From: CAWJMF01 sp963843945
Lineage (GTDB): Bacteria; Vulcanimicrobiota; Vulcanimicrobiia; Vulcanimicrobiales; Vulcanimicrobiaceae
Reading direction: 5' to 3'
Length of the DNA stretch: 64,000 nt
NCBI GenBank assembly: GCA_963843945.1
Contig: CAWJMF010000006.1
Span: 124,001 to 188,000 of the forward strand
In this document: positions 60,715 through 64,000 of the stretch, piece after piece
Layout of the letters: the number at the start of each line of letters is the position of its first letter
Position numbering within the stretch: position 1 is the first letter of the stretch
Notes under the pieces: generated by a model
Databases searched by the model: none
What the model was told of the DNA's origin: nothing
The model's input: the letters and a program-made list of their open reading frames with translations, nothing else
Made by a program: the position numbers and the translations under genes

Positions 60715-62220
60715 CTACGACGTAGCGTGGACGACAAGGCCGCCGATCCAGGTTTGCAGGACGCGCGTCCCGGCGAAGTCGCCGGCTTCGAACGGGTCGC
60801 GATCGAGCACGACGAGGTCCGCGTCGTACCCGCTTGCGAGAAGGCCGGCGCGACCTTCGGCGTGTCCCAGACGAGCGGCATCGGCCGTATACATCGTCAA
60901 CGCCTCGAGCGGAGTCAACCGCTCGTCCGGATTATGGTGCGCGCACGCCGCGGCCATCCCGCGCAGCGGCGAAAGCCGGCAAACGGGACTGTCGTCGCCG
61001 CCGCAGAGGGTCGCGCCGGCGCCGAGGGCGCTGCGTAACGCGTTCATCGAGCCGGCGCGCTCGGCGCCGAGGCGCGTTTCGTACATGCCGCCGGGGGCGC
61101 CCCATTGCGCATCGAATTGCGGCTGCATCGAGAGCAACAAGCCGAGGCGGGCGCTCTGCGCGATCTGCTCGCGCGTCGCCATCTCGAAATGCTCGATGAA
61201 GTGACGGGCGCGCGCGCTCGGCCGTCCGCCCAAAACTTCTTCCCATGCGGCCAGACATTGGCCGATCGCGCGGTCGCCGATCGCGTGAACGCCCGCCGAG
61301 ATACCGAGACCCTCTGCCCGGCTGAAAAAGTCGACGACCTCGGCGTCGCTTAGCGCGAGTTCGCCCGAACCTGCGCGGTCCGCATACGGCGCGCAGAGCG
61401 CCGCCGAGCCGCTGCCGAGGGATCCATCGAGAAACACGTCACCGCCGACGAACGGCAGGCCGAGGGCGGCGGCGAGTTCGGGCTCGCGCTCGCAGACCTT
61501 CGGATACCATTTGAGCGGTCCGAGCGCGCGCAGCGCGGCAATCTGCTCTTGGTACGCCTCGCGCGAGCCGAGGCCGATCAGCTGAGCGTGCAGATGAACG
61601 GCGCCTTCGGACAAGGCGAGGTCGTACGCGCGCCGTTCGGACGCACGTCGCACCGCCGGCGGAAGCCGGGCGTAAAAGTGTTGTTGTGCGGTCCAGTTCG
61701 CCTCGAGAAAGAGCCGTCCGCTGGGCGTTCCGTCGCTTTCGCGTTCGATTCCCGGCAGCTCCGGCGCGAGCGCGAGCTGGGCGAACGTGCGCCGGTTCAC
61801 AAGGCAGGAGTGGGCATCGACGCGCGTCAGCAAGGCCAACCGCGTCCCGTGGAAACGCTCGAGCGGACGCGCGTCCGCGGGGGCGTCGCTCCACAGAGCG
61901 TCGTCGAAGTTTCCGGCCATCAGATATTCGCCGTCGGGTTCGAGAGCGGCGACGCGTGAACCGAAATCGGCATAACTCGCGACGTCGCGTAAGTCCCGCG
62001 CCCCGACCGTAAATCCGCTCTCCGTGAAGTGCACGTGGCAATCGGCGAAGGCCGGGACGACGGTCGCGCCGTCGAGGTCGATGCGCTCCACGCCGTCGCC
62101 GAATTCCCGCGGATCGAAGCCGCACAGCCGCGCGCCGTCGATCCCGAGAGCGTCGTGCCGCGCGTAGGTCCGCGTCCGCGGATCGAAAGCGTAGGCGCGG
62201 CAGTTGAGCAGCAGCTTCAC
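60715..62220 (-). CDS. YtcJ-like amidohydrolase
   Basis: A 501-residue metal-dependent hydrolase of the amidohydrolase family 3: VVPAFADCHVHFTESG for the HxH metal motif, a long middle domain with FLDGSLGSGSAAL, GVHAIGDRAI, HFIEHFEMA and GGDDSPVCRLSP. No signal peptide. Members hydrolyse amide or ester bonds in varied small molecules; the substrate is unknown. It is divergent from the M48 protease gene with only 17 bases between the two start codons. Confidence 0.9.
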   Translation of the reverse strand: MKLLLNCRAYAFDPRTRTYARHDALGIDGARLCGFDPREFGDGVERIDLDGATVVPAFADCHVHFTESGFTVGARDLRDVASYADFGSRVAALEPDGEYLMAGNFDDALWSDAPADARPLERFHGTRLALLTRVDAHSCLVNRRTFAQLALAPELPGIERESDGTPSGRLFLEANWTAQQHFYARLPPAVRRASERRAYDLALSEGAVHLHAQLIGLGSREAYQEQIAALRALGPLKWYPKVCEREPELAAALGLPFVGGDVFLDGSLGSGSAALCAPYADRAGSGELALSDAEVVDFFSRAEGLGISAGVHAIGDRAIGQCLAAWEEVLGGRPSARARHFIEHFEMATREQIAQSARLGLLLSMQPQFDAQWGAPGGMYETRLGAERAGSMNALRSALGAGATLCGGDDSPVCRLSPLRGMAAACAHHNPDERLTPLEALTMYTADAARLGHAEGRAGLLASGYDADLVVLDRDPFEAGDFAGTRVLQTWIGGLVVHATS

Positions 62221-62237
62221 GGCGTACTGCTTCTCGC

Positions 62238-63416
62238 GTGCGGCGTTTTCTCATCGGCCTGGCGGGCGGATTCGTGGCAGGATACACGGCTTGGCGCAGT
62301 TTCCAAGCCCTGCGGGATCGCATCGCGCCGTATCCCGCGCTGCCGGCCAACGCCAAAGAGTACGGCCGCTTGCAGCGGCGCTTGATGCTCGCGGGCATGG
62401 TTCGCTCGCTCGCGACCCTCGGAGTCGTTGCCTACGGCTTGGGTCCGGCGCTCGAGCCGCCCGTCGAGGCGCATCCGCGCCCGCGCCGCATCGCACGCAT
62501 CGCCATCGGCCTTACGCTCTCGAGCCTCATCGATTTTCCCGTCGATTACGTCGAGGGCTTCGTCCTCGAGCGCCGCTACGGTCTCTCGAAGCAAGCTGCG
62601 GGAGACTGGTCGCTCGAGCAACTCAAAAGCCTCGGCCTTTCGCTCGCCATCGGGCTGCCGCTGCTCGAGCTTTTGGCGAGCGCGATCGAGCGCGCTCCCC
62701 GCGGCTGGCCGGCCTACGCGACCGGCGCGGCTTTTCCCCTCCTGCTCTTGGCGAACGTCGTCGCACCCAATTACATCGCGCCGCTCTTTAACCGCTTCGA
62801 GCCGCTCGAAGGGACGCTCGAGCGGCGCTTGCGCGCACTGGCGGCGCGCTATCACGCAGGCGACGCGCAGATTCTGCGCGTCGATATGAGCCGCCAAACC
62901 GAAAAGGCGAACGCTTACGTGACCGGTCTATTCGGTTCGCATCGCATCGTGGTGGGCGATACGCTGATCGCGCGCTTTCCGGAACCTGCGGTCGAGTTCG
63001 TGGTGGCGCACGAACTCGGCCATTACGTGAGCGGCGACGTCTGGCGCAGCGTTTTCGTTGGAACCTCCGCGGCCGGCGCGATCTTCTTCGGCGCTCAGGC
63101 CTTGGCCGACCGCGGCGCGCGTCCGCTTTCGTCGGCTACCGGCTTGGCCCGCCTGCTGTTCGTCGCGACGGCGCTCGGCATGCTGGCCGGACCGCCTCTC
63201 GCGGCGTTTTCGCGCTGGCGCGAGCGCGCCGCCGACCGCTTTGCGCTCGAGGCGACGAGCGATGCGGACGCCGGCATCGCCGCGTTCACCCAACTTCGCG
63301 AGCAAAACATGGCCGAAGACGAGCAGCCCCGTTGGATGGAGTTGCTCTTCTCCTCGCACCCTTCGCTGCGCCGCCGCATCGCAACGCTCAAGAATTACGC
63401 GGCGTCGCGAGCGTAA
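62238..63416 (+). CDS. Membrane M48 metallopeptidase (Ste24-like)
   Basis: A 392-residue integral membrane zinc protease. The HExxH motif HELGH is at residues 258-262, with the third ligand in ERAADRFAL. Six or so hydrophobic segments surround it, and NYIAPLFNRFEPLE and TEKANAYVTGLFGSHRIVVGD are blocks of the CAAX protease/Ste24 group. Bacterial members take part in membrane protein quality control. The start is the GTG at 62238, 17 bases from the divergent amidohydrolase start, so the promoter probably lies within that gene or the message is leaderless. Confidence 0.9.
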   Translation: MRRFLIGLAGGFVAGYTAWRSFQALRDRIAPYPALPANAKEYGRLQRRLMLAGMVRSLATLGVVAYGLGPALEPPVEAHPRPRRIARIAIGLTLSSLIDFPVDYVEGFVLERRYGLSKQAAGDWSLEQLKSLGLSLAIGLPLLELLASAIERAPRGWPAYATGAAFPLLLLANVVAPNYIAPLFNRFEPLEGTLERRLRALAARYHAGDAQILRVDMSRQTEKANAYVTGLFGSHRIVVGDTLIARFPEPAVEFVVAHELGHYVSGDVWRSVFVGTSAAGAIFFGAQALADRGARPLSSATGLARLLFVATALGMLAGPPLAAFSRWRERAADRFALEATSDADAGIAAFTQLREQNMAEDEQPRWMELLFSSHPSLRRRIATLKNYAASRA

Positions 63417-63433
63417 GCTCGCCCGATCCGGCG

Positions 63434-64000
63434 CTAAGCGCCGGGAGCGCTTGCCCGCGCGAGCGCCTGCAGATCGCGCCACATCGCGGCGGCAATCGTT
63501 TCCCAGCCGGCGGCACGCGCTCGCTCGATACCGCGCGTCCGCCGGCCGGCGTCGGGCGTTAGCGCACGGAAGCAGTCCGCGACGAACGCCTCCGGCGTGG
63601 CGGCAATCCGCACCAGGTCGCCCCACTCGCCGGCCACGTCGGGGATCGGGGTGCTCACGACCGGAACGCCCGCGGCCAGATACTCCGGCGTCTTCGTCGG
63701 CGAGATGTTGAGCGTGGCGGCGTTGCGCGCGAAAGGCAGCAGCGCGACGTCGAAACCCGCCAGGAAGCTCGGCAGTTCCGGGTAGGGCACTTGGCCGGTG
63801 AAGTGCAGGTTCGGTGCGCGCGGCAAGACTGCCGGATCGATCTTGACGACGGGTCCGACGAAGACGGTATTGCAGTCGCGCGCGGCGAGCGCGCGCACGA
63901 CGTCGAGGTCGAGCCGCTCGTCGATCACGCCGGCGTACCCGAAGATCGGGCCCGCTAAGGGTGCGAAGAGCGGGTGCGGCGCGGCCGTCCGGGCGGCCGC
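63434..64000 (-). CDS. Glycosyltransferase, GT4/GT1-like (5' end outside the window)
   Basis: The C-terminal 188 residues of a GT-B fold glycosyltransferase; the frame is open to the window edge. Visible blocks are FVGPVV, LHFTGQVPYPELPSFLAGFDVALLPF, and TKTPEYLAAGVPVVSTPIPDV, the sugar-nucleotide-binding region with its EYLAAG motif. It would transfer a sugar to a lipid or glycan acceptor. It is convergent with the M48 protease gene. Confidence 0.85.
   Translation of the reverse strand, partial: AAARTAAPHPLFAPLAGPIFGYAGVIDERLDLDVVRALAARDCNTVFVGPVVKIDPAVLPRAPNLHFTGQVPYPELPSFLAGFDVALLPFARNAATLNISPTKTPEYLAAGVPVVSTPIPDVAGEWGDLVRIAATPEAFVADCFRALTPDAGRRTRGIERARAAGWETIAAAMWRDLQALARASAPGA

Overview
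The window is a GC-rich (visibly about two thirds G+C), densely packed bacterial chromosome segment with about 60 protein genes on both strands. It shows no rRNA, tRNA, CRISPR array, prophage or intact insertion sequence. Gene content points to an aerobic heterotroph: glyoxylate shunt isocitrate lyase, acyl-CoA dehydrogenase, acyl-CoA ligase, enoyl-CoA hydratase, and GMC and disulfide oxidoreductases. The AsmA-like domain and the lipoprotein suggest a cell with an outer membrane. GC content, many GTG/TTG starts and this mix of families would fit an uncultured soil lineage such as Eremiobacterota (WPS-2), but no marker gene here proves a phylum.

Layout. 1-4600: DUF4126 protein, small membrane protein, HSDL2-like reductase, threonine dehydratase-like enzyme, GT-C glycosyltransferase. 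4600-12800: lipid and acetate catabolism (acyl-CoA dehydrogenase, SDR plus enoyl-CoA hydratase, isocitrate lyase, acyl-CoA ligase), with an autoregulated ArsR-SRPBCC fusion gene. 12800-19000: DUF885 peptidase, Nudix hydrolase, PdeM phosphoesterase and Lhr helicase. 19000-21300: two tandem paralogous exported proteins and an alpha/beta hydrolase that has lost its catalytic residues. 21300-27500: histone H1-like gene with its own promoter and terminator, then an envelope locus of two polysaccharide deacetylases and two phosphodiester-glycosidase (NAGPA) proteins, one fused to an AsmA-like region. 27500-33200: cyclase/NB-ARC/TPR regulator, phosphoesterase, MFS exporter, cytidylate-kinase-like protein. 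33200-44300: GMC oxidoreductase, ABC-2 exporter whose second permease lies 6 kb away, MerA-like reductase, serine hydrolase, LysE exporter, pirin, hydrolase, AlkA glycosylase. 44200-49300: amidase, S9 peptidase and membrane protein in an overlapping operon, and a divergent class-A beta-lactamase-like protein. 49247-49422: a 176-bp element with perfect 36-bp inverted ends. 49400-53500: cyclophilin, GIY-YIG protein, anti-sigma-type kinase, ilvE under a leader-peptide attenuator, M28 peptidase. 53500-64000: GH44 lipoprotein, pterin dehydratase, glutamate-1-semialdehyde aminomutase, a second ArsR/SRPBCC pair, Mrp ATPase, DUF1254 protein, amidohydrolase, M48 protease, and a truncated glycosyltransferase at the edge.

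Two general features stand out. First, translational coupling through 4-base stop/start overlaps of the form NTGA is very common; all four NTG codons appear to be used, including two CTG starts supported by homology upstream of any ATG/GTG/TTG. Second, several promoters lie so close to the start codon that the message would be leaderless or nearly so (8714, 14977, and the leader peptide at 51001).

The best regulatory find is the ilvE leader: a 25-codon peptide rich in Leu/Val/Ile followed by mutually exclusive antiterminator and terminator hairpins. The best candidates for something undescribed are the 176-bp inverted-repeat element and the paired deacetylase/phosphodiester-glycosidase envelope locus.
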